This document shows positions 23,101 through 36,875 of a stretch of 64,000 bases of DNA, in pieces. The position numbers were made by a program, and so were the translations under genes. How positions within the stretch are numbered: the stretch's first letter is position 1; the number at the start of each line of letters is the position of its first letter. This DNA comes from Drosophila pseudoobscura (taxonomy: Eukaryota; Arthropoda; Insecta; Diptera; Drosophilidae), in the NCBI RefSeq assembly GCF_009870125.1, contig NC_046683.1, positions 4,216,001-4,280,000 of the forward strand, written 5' to 3'. The notes beneath the pieces were generated by a model. The model was given only the letters and a program-made list of their open reading frames with translations. It did not search any database and had not been told where the DNA came from.

Positions 23101-26100
23101 CAGTTTCCTAGTTCCAAAATTACGCTCAATTGGAAATAAATCGGTGTGCACTTCCGTACAGCTCTTCCACTTCTCTCTCTCTCCCTCTTCCTCTCCCTCT
23201 TTCTGTTTTCCAATTGTCACAGCAGCTAATCCTTCATGTAAGCAGTGCACAAGAAGAAAGAGCAAGAGAGAGAGAGAATTTGTGTTTGTTTTGGAAGTGC
23301 GCACGTAAAAATATCTTCAAAGAGAATCGATTTGACTGGAAGTAATCTGGAAAGAAGTGGCTGGCCATATAATAGCTAATGGTAAGCACCCATACCATAC
23401 CATACCCATAGCCTACCCCAGCCCTGGAGCAGCGGATCATCTTTTGTTTACACTCTCTATTCTGTTTTCACAATCTTCTTTCGGGGGCTCAAGAGTGTCT
23501 CTCTTAAGTGTCTCGCACCGTTTGAGGATCGATCGTCGGGGATCGCTTTGGATTAAACCAATTGTGGTAATGGGGGATCGTTGTTCTCTACTGTTTGCAC
23601 AGGGTATTATGATTTTGACCGGATGTCTGGACTACTTAACTGAGCTTATGCTAAATGCGGATCATTTATTATATGTACATATGTATTCCCAATGCCACAT
23701 TAAATTGCAATTATTTTGTAACCTATTCGTATTGACTCAGCACTTTTAGTACCTTTTGTTACCTATAAAGAGAGTTGAGTTTGTTAAATGATATTAGTAT
23801 CAGAAACAGTACAACAATTGCCTATCGTCACTCATCTTCAATCGCAATTCTCAGAGAGGATCGAGGAACCTCGCTGTGTCTTCAGGCCCAGGTTTCAAGT
23901 TCTAGTTGAGCCTTTCTTTATTTATTTTTTCTGTTTTCCTTAAGAGCATTGAAGATGTCTTAAGTTAATTGTTTACCGATGAATCGTGGGAGTAACTATA
24001 ATGAATCTGAATTGTCCCAAAGTCCTGTCCGAATTCAGTGATATCCAGTTCTGTGGACAGTTCCCATAGCATCTGTCAATCCCCATTCCCATTCTATGCA
24101 CTGACTTTATGCACACATCTCAAAGTGGAACCGCGATGGGGATTTGCCCATCCGTTAAGCGCTGTCAACATGGAAAACGATCATATTTTCCACACCGCTT
24201 CGCCGTCACAGTTTCCGTCCTCGTCCTCGTCCTCGTCTTCGACTCCGACTTGGGTCTTCACGTTTCACGTTTGCTGGAGTCTTTGATTTGTTTGCGCTTT
24301 TCCGATTCTGCATGGCTTTTCCCCCCCTGGCATTTCCCGCGATGTTTGACAAAGATACATATGTATGTATGTACGTTGGACGATCCGATGCGATGCCATC
24401 GGAGTGGATGTCCGACCGACCAACCGACCCGCTCTCCCACATTCGTCTCGGGTTTGGCTCTGACTCTGCCTCTGCCTCTGCCGTTGGTCTCTGGTCGCTG
24501 TGTATGTGTGTGTGTCTGTGTGTGTGTGAGCCATTAACTAGTTTTCTGGTCGGCCGAGTTCAAACGCGCTTATTAATCTCTGGTACTTGTGTTTAGTACT
24601 TTTAAATACGTTTTGAGTACTTTATTCAGTATGCTTGATGTTTCGCCGCCGCTTCGAGTCACGATGTTTGTATGCTACTCTCCTCATCCTCATCCTCAGC
24701 TCTTCCACTCATCCACTCAGCCTTAGCCACTCTCGTCTCCCTCCTCCCTCCTCCATCGTCCATCTACCATCAGCCCGATTCGTTTCTACATTTTTTTCCC
24801 CCGTTTTTTACCTTTCGCGAATTGGACGCGCGTCAATATTTATTTTATTTATCTTTTGATTTGCTCCACACTGAGAGAAAAATGGCATCATAAAGGGAAG
24901 TACACCCATATTCATATTTAAAATCCAATCCAAATATTTAATATCATCAACATAAATTTTTATATACTATGCTAGATAATATGAAATCTAATCTCTGTTT
25001 TGTAAATGGCGGCAAGGGCCGCGGCTCTACTTTTATTGCCGATTCGCAGACTGTAAATGTATGTAAGCTTATGATTTATGTAACTAATACCATATGATAT
25101 ATATTTTATATATACTACAACACCCGGCAAAATAAATCTATATGATATAATATAGTGAAATATATGTAGTATAATATAATATAATAGAGATGTATTGATT
25201 TGAGATGTAAATAAAAATATATAAAATTTAGAATGGAGCATTTTTATTTTAGTGGGAGAATTATGTAATTTAATTATGAAAACCTATTTATCCTAAGCTA
25301 GGGGCAAGCAGCCTGCCCATCCCAGCGTAACATATTGACGACAGTCAATCTATGTGAAAATATTAAAATTACAGGGCTATTTTCTCTGGGTGCATACACG
25401 GATCTCCTACTGCCCTGGTGGGGAGGGGACCAGGGAATACGCATGGAATATCTGCATTTGTACATACACCCTCGAACCGGGCGCCTGCAATTCAATATGC
25501 CTGGACTCCCCGGCGGGATTTCCCAGTTAACATGGGGCCATGGAGCCACTCTTTATGCAAAGATACATTTTCCAGGGTATGCGCTGTACTCCCTTTAGTC
25601 GCGCGTCATGCGGCAGCCCCCTCAGTTACACCCAGAACAGGAAGACCTTGCACTTGGCCACATTCGATGATTTCTTGACTCTGTTTTAGATGAAACTATA
25701 TAGTAAATATTCAATAATGTGGGAAATATTACCATCAGTGGATATAACCCGATAAACAGCTGTTTTTCCAGTCACAAGTGCACATGGTGTACAACATAGG
25801 CGATTGTGGATGTGCTTCTAGTGGAACTAAGGTACTCAAGAAATGTCATGTATTATCAGATATTAGGGGGTAGCCGATAGTTCGCAATGTGCGTGTAAAC
25901 TTCATACTTGATGGATTTGCCTGTCGCTTTGTTTGCTTCTCGTTTTGAAGAAGCCATAGGAATAATGCGATAATTACAATGCCAAGAATCATTCGGCCCA
26001 GGTAGGTGGTAAGGGGAGTCGTGTGAATTACAGCGGCTCAGTCCAAAGGACCAGACGAAAGTCTTAAGTTACTTGTCGGACAAGCGAGTGGTCATGGGCA

Positions 26101-29100
26101 GGGACAGGGGCAGGGTCCAGGGATTAGGCGGCGATAAAGGAGAGGAGTCTCTTCTGTTGTTGTGCCCACCAATAGGGGGATAGACGGGGATCTGTTACTA
26201 TTTAAAGTACAGCAAACGCCAGCCGCATAAATCTCTCACCAGGGAGTGGGTGTGGAAGAAACCCAGTCACAACGTGATAGATGTCTTCGATATGGGTATT
26301 AGTTCGATATGCATACATATGTGCATACATATATATGAACGAGTAAACATATGTATAAGTTTCACTTGAAAGATTAAAGAGAGCCTGCGCTCAGGGTTAA
26401 GTGATTAAGAAATTATTTCATCTCTTTAGACATGAGTACATTAAATATTGCGACGTTGATTCCAGGCCTAAAACAATGCATAAACGACCGAGGGGCGCTG
26501 CTGCATGAAAGATGTGATCAGATTATATCACAAAACGAACACTGAATGAGAATGAATTATGCATTTTGATTTTCTTAAACAATGTACGTACATACATATA
26601 TGCATCAACGATTCTTCTCGAAGGGCTACAGAGTTCACCACTTTTGTAGGCCAATTCCCCTCATATACCTATACGTGTATTATAGATTAAGCTCCTGCAA
26701 ATTGTTGAGCACTGTGAGGTTATTTGATAGGCCTAATTGAAGGACTTATACATTTCAGATCATCCTTGAGCTGCTTGAAGCTCTCGCTTTTGGGAAACTG
26801 ATATGCAGGCGGCCACAGGCACAACAGACAGAACAAGAGGGCTGGCACAAGGACTGCGGTAGACGGAGGACGGAGATGGAGATGGAGACGGGGACGGGTA
26901 ACGAAGCCTGGCGCTAGCCCAGGTAAAAGCCAAGACCCGCAAAACAACAATACTCCTCAGCTCAGTCCCAGATCCAGCCTCAGTCCAATCCCAACAATAA
27001 AAATACGACGGAAAGTATACAAAAAAGTACAAAAACAAACAAAAATCTCGAATACAAAAATTCGAAAAAAAACTTTGCTAAAAGCCCATGAAAAACCAAT
27101 AAAGGAAGGCTCGATTTTGATACCCTTTCTAATGCAGCTTCAGGGATTAAAAATGTTTGAATTCAGAAAGGTCTTGAATGTTATTGATTCTTCTCAAGTA
27201 TTGTGGAAGTTAATTGGATATTGTGGCGGGTATAATGGTATTATGGCTCCGAAAAAAACATTTCGAGCTTCTAATAGTACGAAAATTTGAAGTATATTAA
27301 GCCTATTCCAGACGCGTGAAACGAGTTTGCAAAAATATTGCGTATATGCAACATAAGGGAAACTAAAACTAAGCTATTGTACAAAAGATAACTTGAAGAT
27401 CGTTCTTGATCGTTCCCATATTTGATAACCCATATTTCTAGCTGAAATTGTTTTGTGATCAAAAATTGTATACCCTCCATCGGTAAGGGTGTAGAAAAAG
27501 CTCAGGAACTACTTCAGGCATAACCCAATATGATCTCTTTTGTGCGCGGCCCTAGACAATCGTCTATAGGGTTGGCGGATGGAAAGGAAGGCGCGCCGAA
27601 AATAATTTGCCATATCCTGGCAAGCGGAACGGAACAGGGGCGGCATACCGTCGTATGGGTATGAAAAGGGGGAGAGATAAGAGAGCTCGAGAGCCGAGGG
27701 AACTTTGTCGGCGAAAGATGAAAGCAGAACTGGGGTGCTAATAAAGTTGCCCACAAAGAACTTTGATCCATGGCCCAAAGAGGGGAGCGGTAAGCGGCAA
27801 GCGGCGATCATCGTATGCACTCGAAACCCCGGCTACAGGCTCTCTCTGCTCTGTAGTGTGGTGTAGGTGCTAATTTAGCGACCCCACACACACAGACAGA
27901 CAGACAGACAGACAGGCAGAAAGACCGACTGGCAGGGTGGGGGACACGCACACAGGATTTCCATTTTCAACAGAAATGAACTTCAGATAACAGACTAAAT
28001 GTCAAAATTATCAACACACTCGATGCCCAATTAACCCATGGTTGGCCCTTGGCACCACTAAAGCAGGAAAACTGAAAGCCACCATGGCTCCCAGGGACAT
28101 TCCAAGGAAGAAGTCTTCGAAATTAGAACGGAGAATGCAATAACAAAATAAGCGCAGTGATCGCTGCTTTAGATAGTAAAACAATAAACGTAATTTATTG
28201 CTATTACTAATACTGTAATTATAAATTTAGAAATTTAAGAAAATGATATTTTCGAGCTAGTAAATAGAATATATACAGTAGTATCTTTATCTTTTATATT
28301 CCATTTTTAACCGTTTTTATCCAAATCGATATTTGTACACAAATATACGCTTCATTCGGACTTAATATTTGTGTATGTCTTTCAGGAAGAAGATTTATAT
28401 TTTAGTTTTTAATAAAACTATTTCGTATTGCAAATACCCAACACTCTTTAGTGGGTTAAGCCCGGCGATGTGGGCTCAAGTCTTTGGGTATTAAAGATTA
28501 CCGATGGAGCGAGAATGAGGATGTGGGGATATGGGGAGCCCAGACAAAGTGCAAATATGTGTTGGCCGACCACAAAGCACACAGGCACAGCATAGCCACA
28601 GCACACACATGGCCAGATCCAGAGCCAGAGTCAGAGCAAAGGGAATCCGGCTAAAAGCCAAAAGGAAGGAGGAGGAGGAGGAGGATGAGGCGCATCGCAT
28701 GGCTGAGTGGCGTGGCTCGCCTTACCTCGAGATGCCAAAGTGCATCAGGCACTAAAATGCAGAAAATTGAAACAGGCTTTTAATGAAATGAAAGCGCCGC
28801 GAGAGATGAGATGCCTGGATGGTTGGTTGGATGGATGCCGCAGTCTGGGTCTCGGTCTCGGTCTGGGTCTGGGTCTGGGCTATCGCTATCTCTGGCTGAC
28901 TGGCGTCCAGCCAAATGGAGATGGGGCCGCCGCGCGAAGATGGTGGCAAACCAGAGCGAACAAAAACAAAACAGGTAGGACAGGCCCATATATTCTGTGT
29001 TCCGACTAGAGAATGCCCACTGATCCGATGTGGTTTCTCATTTGAATGGATAATGCTACTTATATTTCCATAGAATGTTTCCCATTCAGACTATAATTAT

Positions 29101-32100
29101 TATATATTTCCACCCCATTTCATTGCTGGTAATACCATTTTTTGTCCACACGAACTATTCAATCGAATTTCATATCCCTTTCTCCCTGATATGAGTGGGC
29201 ATCTGCCTTCTGTCAGTGCCATCCCATCCGTTCTGCTCTGTTTTCCATCAACGAACGAGAAAAAAGCAAAAAAACGAAGAACACAAAGAGTCAATTAATT
29301 AGTAGATGGATCCACGATTATCGCTATATTAACATTGCACTGCAGTTGCAAGCGGAATTGTAGTAGTTGTAGTAGTCGATCCCGGGGCTGGGGCTGGGGC
29401 TGGGACTGGGAGTCGTGGTCGGAGAGTGGTCTTCCTTTTACTTAAGATAACGCCCAAAGCCAGGCAGGGCAGGCAGGCACACTGGAAGCTGGGGCGTTCA
29501 TTAAATGATAAGCGTGCGACGGCCAGCGGGGCAGCAGTGATAAGAGAGCATTTGAACTAGCCCGCTGAGCAGGTAAGAGAGCAACAGCAGGCAGGCAGCT
29601 GCCGGTTATAAATGATTTGCTCTCTCTCCCACTCCCATCACTCTGAGTCCAATTGAAATGCATTTGAGAGAGCCACACGCACACACGCACCCGGAGAATT
29701 CCAGGAACTGGAAGGCGTCTGAGGGCAGGAAAAAGAGAGAGCCTGTGGACTACCCAATACCTTATCCATTGGACCCACTGCATTGGTGTTTTCCATCGAA
29801 AGAAAAACGTTTTAACGTATTTAGAAACAGCGTTTCCTCCCCAGTGACATGGAGATTTCGTTCTTTTGCATGGCAAAATGTACAGACAGTAAATATCGTC
29901 GGTATAAAGAAACTTGTTGGCCAGCTGGCCAGATTAGAGGGGCAGTCGAAGAGGATGATGGCGAAACAAGGGAAACAGAAGCTGTAAAGAGAAATATGAT
30001 TTAAATACACGCAATCCTCGAGGCGCCACAGCGGGCAGCACTCCATAGTCCCTGGTTCCAGTCTCCAGTCTCCAGTCCCAGAGTCTTGAAATTTATGATG
30101 CAATTTACTTGCAAAAACAGAGACACACGCACTGGAGCTGGAACTGGAAGTGGAACATCAGACAAATATAGTGGAATAAGTCGGTTTTCTTCTCCCCCTC
30201 TCTCTCTATCTCTCTCTCTCTCGCTGTTTTGGCAATGCAAATTATTGGCATCGATCAAATCGATTCCAATTACAAGGCAATACACATGAATGGGGAAAGG
30301 GTCCAGTAAATGACTAAATAATTATGCCTGGTGCAGTGCAAAAAAAATTCTAGAAAATTACAACAGAGGCGGGTCAATTAGAAACAATTAAAATGTACAG
30401 ACATATGTATGCCCCTTATATTCTTTAATATTAAGAATGGGATAGGTTTACTTGACTCATTTACATACAGATACAATATATGAAAAATTGATGTCGGGGC
30501 ACCCTTTGCCTGGGCTGCTGGTGGGGTAGTACTCCAGAGCACCACCTTCCTTGGGATGCACCTTTCTCCATTTTCGGACGGTATCCGTCCCGGAGCATGC
30601 CGTCAGGCAAGATTTTATAGATGATGTTCAATCTTAACATCCTGGACACTCATCTGCACGGTCAAGTGCTAGTACTAGTTAGTAAAGTTAATGCTTGCAA
30701 CTAGTACCAACCTAGTAATAAGTTTATTCAGTATTAATTCAAATATATATATTGGCACACCAATTTTTAAATCTTGTTGGTCTTTACGCCATCTACAGAT
30801 TTTCTTTTTCTCGACAAGCGTTGCCCAAGATACGGCTGTTGTATGGAACGAGAATACTAGTAGTAAATAGAGTGGAGATGACTGGACATGACTCATAGTC
30901 AGGGTGTCCAGGGGCTCGGGTCGAGGAGGCAAACAAATGATGACTCAGGTTCAAAGATCACACACAACTTTTAAGACTTTTTCCAGGTAAACGGAACCCC
31001 AAGCTCCCTATATAAAAAAAAAAAAAACAACAGCAACAAACCAAACAACCCCAACCAAAATCTATAGAGTAAACCTTGCCTGGATTCTGGTTGAGGAACA
31101 AAAGAGATGAATATTCTGCGAAATATTCATTAAAGCATATTTGTAGAGGCTTGTAGAGATTTGAATATCCTTCCAGGGAGATCGTTCCTATCTCTACTTT
31201 TCCGATTTTCAAACTGGAATACAATACGATTACTTATCCTTCTTAGGGCTTCTTAGCAAAGCTCTTCTGCAAGTCGAAATACCCTTTTTAAGGGAATGCA
31301 AGACGCAGGCTGCCGCTGCCGCTGCGGCCCTCCGCAGTGTGCCTCTCGCTGTCATCGTGTTGGCCGTGTCCAATGCGGCAAGCCATGGTCCATGGTGCAT
31401 GGTGTATGATGCATCCTCCTTCTGTCTCTCGGTTTGTCTTTTGCGTTTTTGTGCGAAATTATCCATTATGAGGCCTAATGCGCACAGTTCCTGTGTCTTC
31501 CAGGGATGGATGATATATGATAAATGCTGGCTGCAATGAAGAGCTCGGCTCCGCATCGTAAAAATTTACAGAGGGGCGGGGTAAAGTTGCAAGTGAAGGG
31601 GCAGGGCAGGGCCGGGCAGGGCGGCACGGTGGCAGTGGAAAGTCATTCAAGAGTTTTCCCCCAGCATGGGAAAAGCTGTGCGACAACAACAACTCAATTG
31701 CCGCAAATTGCTCCAAATATGGCCGGAAGACCGAGGACCATAAAATACACTCGCAGAAAACTCTTTGTAGTAGTATTTTTAATGGTTCTGTTGAAACTCC
31801 ACAGTAAATATCTATGAAGTACTTTTTCAAATACAATTTGTTTTAAAAGAATTTTATTATTTTAAGAAATTATCTCTGCAAATATTCGGACTCAAATTTT
31901 TTTCTTTATTTTATCAAACACAATCGTTTTCTCATCGTGTAGAGATCGGGTTAGGATCAAGATTCAGGCCAAGATTCGAGCTGAAAATTGAATGCACGTT
32001 TTTTGTTCGGTTCCCCTGTCGCTCCATCGTGCCACCCTTTCCACTTCCACTTCCCCCGCCATCGCATTCGTCTTCGGCCGCGTCTTGGGATCTTCCTCTT

Positions 32101-32991
32101 CGGCTTTGGGTGCTTCTTGTTTTTGTTGCTGCCGCATGAAATATTGCCCCGAGGGGCGGTTCAATTTTGATGCATTTACAACGTTCAGGGTGTTGGTAAT
32201 TATAGGGACTTTATGTCTGGAAGTTTCCTTTATGATAGGGTTTTTACTCTCAGGTTTCTTTCTTCAGCCGTTCTTGTTGCTGTTGTATTGCTTTTGATTG
32301 CTGAATTAAGTCGGTCGAATTGTTGTTTTTTATGTTTTTTTGTAGGCTTTGGGATACGCCCGTAACCTGAAGGTGAAGGTAGAAACTGAAATCCATATGT
32401 ACTCGTATGCAGGACAGATATGTATTCTGTGGGAGGAGGGAATACCCCCATTGGATCGAATGCTCAGTTGCGGCGGAAAGAGAATGGCAAGCAATTTAAT
32501 GAATGCTGATCAAATGGAATACAACTTTTTAGCAAGGATCGCACGTTTCATATGCATTATTTGTGCGTGTCAAAAATAATATTCTATTATATTCTTAGCA
32601 TTTTAAATAATCAGATTTCATTTTTTCTATAACTGATTTAGGCTCAATGAATCCTCGAATTCTGCATATTTTACAATACCAGAATCATTTGTTTGAATGC
32701 GCGCCAAGTATTCGTTCACTTTTAACACTGTTAAAAAATCGATATCGTTGAATGATGATTCTCGTAGCTACCATTATAATATATTTTACTGCCAAAGCTG
32801 GCCCAAAATGTTTGTTTAAACTATAAATGAATATGTTCATATGCAGTCACAAAAAAATTGTATTTGAATCGCCCGCCAACAATTGGTCCTTTACCACACT
32901 GAAAATAATCGTTTTTCAATCGAAATGCCGCAGAATCATCAATGTGATCGAGATTTGATTGTGAAAATATGTAGAATTGGTTCTGCTAATA

Positions 32992-33008
32992 TTTATTTTC
33001 AATTTATT
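32992..33008 (-). terminator. Two overlapping-region poly(A) signals for Atx-1
   Basis: AATAAA occurs twice on the minus strand (33003-33008 and 32992-32997), about 120 bases past the Atx-1 stop codon. This is a normal distance for a short 3' UTR. Confidence 0.5.
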
Positions 33009-33124
33009 AAGCAAAATAAACATTTTACAGTTAATTGAAAATATATGAGTAATTGGTCATGACAGCGATAGCGAGAAATCTATCGAAGCATAGCCATGTT
33101 CCTATGCAAAAGCTCCAAAACTGG

Positions 33125-34299
33125 CTAGTTTCTTAATTTCTCAATGACGTGCTGGGTGTAGGCAGCCACAAAATTGGCCATCTCTGCATACATCTGATAG
33201 GAATGATGCCTCATGGGCGCCATCCCATAGCCCCTGTCCGGTGGAGACGCAAGTGGCACTTGTGGTGGAGGCGCCGGTGGGTCAGCAGCAGCAGCAAAAG
33301 GTGGAGGAGCAGAAATGTGGTGCACAGTCTGCTGCTCTCGGGGCACAAGCGACAGGCAGATGTCCCCGACCTGCAATTGCTGACACTTAAGCTCGTACAG
33401 CTGGAACGACAATTGCGGATTGCAGGACGCCCAGCCCTGGCCATAGACGAACAACGGATGACCCGGCAGCACATCCATATTGACCTGCAAACAGGAAGTG
33501 AAAGTGGAGGTAGAACCCTAGAGGCCACAGATTTCAATTGAGGCGCCAGTGCGACAGGAGTGCCCTCACCTTGGAGTGTCGTGTGTCGTAGCTAAATGTG
33601 ATGGTCACATGCGAGGAGGTGGACAAGTGTCCCCTGTCAATCCGTACGACCGTGGCCTCTCTCAGATCAAAGAGCTGGCTGCGCAGCGCCGATTGAATGA
33701 AGTCCTCTGTGCGAATGTCCTCCACACGACGCATCGCTCCATTGGATAGCTCAATGTAGGAGCCCTTCCTGAAGCAGCCACTGGACTCCACGTGACTGCA
33801 ACGGATCAATCAATCAATCACTTGAGAAACACACACAAGAAAATATATGCTTACTTGGTGGCCGCCGCCACATGCGGCTGCGTCTGCTGCTGTGGCATCT
33901 TGAATGGCTTGTAGCCGTGATTGGGCGCAAATTCCATTTGAATCTGCATGGCTATGATGTATGGTATAATGACAACCTGTCCGTTGGAGGGTAAACTATC
34001 AACTGATGGCATCGGTGCTCGATCAGGCCATTGATATTCATTCAGTCGAGAGCGTGTTTTCCATGGAATTTCCAAAGAATGTGTCGCCACCGCCAATACA
34101 CACCGAATGTGACACTGTCTGTTGCACTTACCTGGTTTATGACTGTCGGCAGCCCGCGCGGTATTCCTGCCATAATCTGCTCAAGGCGACAGGTACGCGG
34201 CATCCCACTGTATCGGAGACAATGGAACGGCTTCGGCATCGGCGTCGGTTCAGCGTTGTACCTAGGATCGGTCGGTTTCCACTTAATAGTTTGAGCCAT
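33125..34299 (-). CDS. Atx-1: Ataxin-1, AXH-domain protein
   Basis: Fly ortholog of the SCA1 protein, an RNA- and protein-binding transcriptional co-repressor factor. Four coding exons join in frame: 34299-34132, 33976-33855, 33795-33570 and 33484-33125, giving about 291 residues. The AXH domain runs from about residue 103 to 220: GCFRKGSYIELSNG, then R.VEDI.TEDFIQSA, HPLFVYGQGWASCNP and LQVGDICLSL, all signature segments of Ataxin-1 and HBP1 AXH domains. There is only a QQQ run near residue 85, so the pathogenic polyglutamine tract of mammalian ATXN1 is absent. A Pro/Ala-rich segment follows the AXH domain. Start: ATG at 34299 begins MAQTIKWK, and this exon ends in a strong CAG|GTAAGT donor. 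The acceptor for exon 2 (ccaacggacag|GTT) is the least certain junction. It sits 177 bases downstream of xit on the same strand. Confidence 0.92.
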
Positions 34300-34475
34300 T
34301 GTTTGGCTCGCTTCGAAGATGCGGCGCCGAGCTGGCTGTTGCGCCAGGCGCCTTGTAGTCTCGCACATCCCATCCCACCTTCCGTCCCATCCCATTCGAT
34401 CCGATCCCATCTGAACCCATGCAGATTTCTATTGAATATTCTATTCAAGTATTCAAGTATATTCTAGTTTTTCGT

Positions 34476-36261
34476 TCATTTGGTTTTACGCTTTCGCTTG
34501 GCAGACGAGGAGTATGTGGCTGTGGCCTTGGGAGCAGCCACCTTTGGCCAGCTGACGCCCATGGCATAAAGATAGTAGCGCCCAAAAAAGTAGACCACAC
34601 CGAGGGCCGAGTATGTGGACGTCAATAGCAGCGGCATGAAGGGCAGTCGGATGTGGAGGCCCAGCAGTCGGCTGATGATGTGCTCGTACAGCGGTATGGC
34701 TATGAATCCTAGCATATATGCCCACTCCAGCCAATGGAAGCCTTTGAAGCCCGAAAAAATGCGATAAAGCTGGCCATAGAGCATGGCCATGTACGACAAG
34801 TAAAGGGAATAGCGCGGCACGTACAAGTCAATGTCGAAGAGCAGCGGGAACAGCGAAAAGTACCCGGCAATGCCCAGGATGTAGGCATACCTGGCATCCT
34901 CACGGTTCACCAAGGTCAGCAGGCTATGGCGGACAAACAGAACAGAACTCATTTTTAGCCGCAAAACGTACGCATTCAGGCACTCACCTTAGAGGTATCA
35001 GGCACATTAGTATGGCCTTTTCGTGGACATGCCAGCCGAACATGAACGAGGAGCAGGCACACAGTACCACAGCTCGTAGGAACATTAGGGGGCTTTGCCT
35101 GCGATGTTTACAAATCGAAAATGATGCAAAAAGACCAAGTCAAAAATCAAAAGTAAAGCTTACTTCTTGGAGCTCTTGAAGAGCTTCAGCAGAATCGGCA
35201 GCATAAAGACGATGGTCAGGCCAAAAGTCATGGACGGTGTAATGGTCGGCAGAACGGAGTGATCGATCTGCTGGACCAGGCCCGATGTGGTCGATGGTCC
35301 TGCACTGGCCTTCTTTAGCACATTGGCGGCCACCTTGTCGGCGGTGTTGTAGAGCGCCCATATGTTGGGGGCCCAGTAGGCGTGAGTGAGTCCCCGATTG
35401 AAGGGGAACAGGCGGGACATAATCTGCGGCAGCTGATTCCAGAATGGCCCGAAGGAGACCACAAATGGCGCCAGTCCGACGGCCAACAGCTTGAAGAGGG
35501 ATTTCCAAAAGGAGCCACCCTTAACATTGGCCTGCTCCAGGCAGTAGAATCGCAGAAGGTATACGCCAAAAGGCGGCGCCAAGTACAGGAAGATGTGCTT
35601 AAAGTTCAGCAGGACAGCAAAGGCGAAGGCGCTCCAGAGGAATCGCTGGCGTATCAATGCACTTATGCTCAGCAGGAGTATGCCGAACATGAAGCCATTG
35701 TACTGGAAGTGAATGTGATCGACGAAGATGAGGCCCACATTGAGGAGCAGCAGCAGGGAGCCGGCAAAGAACTGCTGGCTGCCTTTGACTACGCCCAAGG
35801 CGCTCAGGCAACTGCGCACGCCCAGGACATAGATCAGGTCCATGGCCGTCACCGACAGTCGTTGAAAGTACAATGTGGCCTTTGACTCATAGTTGAGGTT
35901 CTCCACAATCAGCATCCGGGGATCGACGAATCTCGCCACCTGCGAGAGCAGCCATTCGAAATACGCAAAGAACGGGGGATAGTCCAGCGTCCACTCGCTT
36001 GTGTCTTCAAAATACCAGCGATTCAGAGGCAGGCTATGAGTGATGGCCAGCCAATTGCGGTGCACCTCAAAGTCCGTGGAATGGCTGCAAAAGCACAAGT
36101 GGATCAGATGGTTGTGTTATGAGGAGACCGGTCTTCTTTGGGGACTGGCTCTTCTTTGGCTCTGGCTCTGGGCCACGCACTTACTTGGCAGGAATGAGTA
36201 GTATTTTGAGTCCTGTGCTGATCCCCACCAGTTGCCAAAAGCAATCCTTCTTGAGAATCAT
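34476..36261 (-). CDS. xit: ALG8 dolichyl-P-Glc:Glc1Man9GlcNAc2-PP-dolichol alpha-1,3-glucosyltransferase (xiantuan)
   Basis: ER membrane enzyme that adds the second glucose to the lipid-linked N-glycan precursor, using dolichyl-phosphate-glucose. Four coding exons join in frame: 36261-36185, 36084-35164, 35098-34988 and 34923-34476, giving about 518 residues, close to usual ALG8 length. Family hallmarks are [17 protein letters not shown] followed by [14 protein letters not shown] near the N-terminus (the luminal catalytic loop with acidic residues), RLFPF.RGL.HAYWAPN.WALYN in the middle, and [11 protein letters not shown] near residue 360. Many hydrophobic segments indicate a polytopic membrane protein, and the basic C-terminus RKRKTK fits cytosolic ER-retention signals. 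Introns are 100, 65 and 64 bp. The start ATG is upstream of a short membrane segment. Divergent from Nf-YC across 806 bases. Confidence 0.95.
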
Positions 36262-36359
36262 AGGATTAGGATTCATACTGGATTTTGGTGATGTAAAATA
36301 ACATCGATGGTCAATGCATGTTTTTTTTGCCGATGTTTACCGACGTTAAATATCAGCAG

Positions 36360-36575
36360 TGGACTTATCGACCCTCTGAAATATACCAAAATAGACCGTA
36401 TCATTTTCAAAATATTCTCCGTTTTTGATCTTCCGTCGAATATTACCATCAATATAGAAAATTTAGCCATGCCCACATAATTGTATGCGATTGATGAATC
36501 AATTTCCTACTTAACTGGTCAATTCTAAATACTTGCTTTTATTGGATTTCTATGTACCGTTGAAAATTAAATTTA
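36360..36575 (+). repeat. Dispersed AT-rich repeat, copy B, in the xit/Nf-YC promoter region
   Basis: Related in the same orientation to 55580-55830 and, inverted, to 57130-57390. Shared blocks include CTGAAATATACC, a TTTTTGAT..TCCG.CGAATATTACC block, GCCCACATAATTGTATGCGATTGAT, and TACTTGCTTTTATTGG. It lies 100-310 bases upstream of the xit ATG. Confidence 0.75.
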
Positions 36576-36875
36576 ACAAGAAGTATTCAAAAAAGGCATT
36601 AGTCATAATACTGATAACTGATAAGCCACCGATTACACATACCGCACCAGGGCTGGAGACAGTATTGTGTTATCGAAAGTGCTAGACCATGGAGGGCGCA
36701 TCGGATCCGATGTGCATTTTTTCTTTCATGTTATTTCCCCTCTTTGCAGCAAATTTAGCAAAGTCTATTGTCATACGCTTACAACTGTCTTCGTTCCAGA
36801 AGATGCCTGAGATTTATTGACTCCAAATTGAGCTCAGTTTCAGAACTGAATGAATACCCACAATGATGACGCTTC

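Larger units (their letters stand above)
19889..33124. other. Intergenic region between fz3 and Atx-1
   Basis: About 13 kb without a supportable complete gene. It contains simple repeats (a CAGA run near 27892-27917, CT/GA tracts, CA tracts), AT-rich stretches (24900-25260, 28140-28470) and several short frames without splice or domain support. Three spots with faint coding character (21089-21290, 26740-26960, 30480-30680) are described as findings rather than genes. The segment next to fz3 presumably holds its promoter and upstream regulatory DNA. Confidence 0.6.

Noticed and set aside
25335..25678. Plus-strand frame of 87 residues with complex composition
   Set aside because: No ATG context, splice site or recognisable family, and the opposite strand is equally open; left as non-coding.
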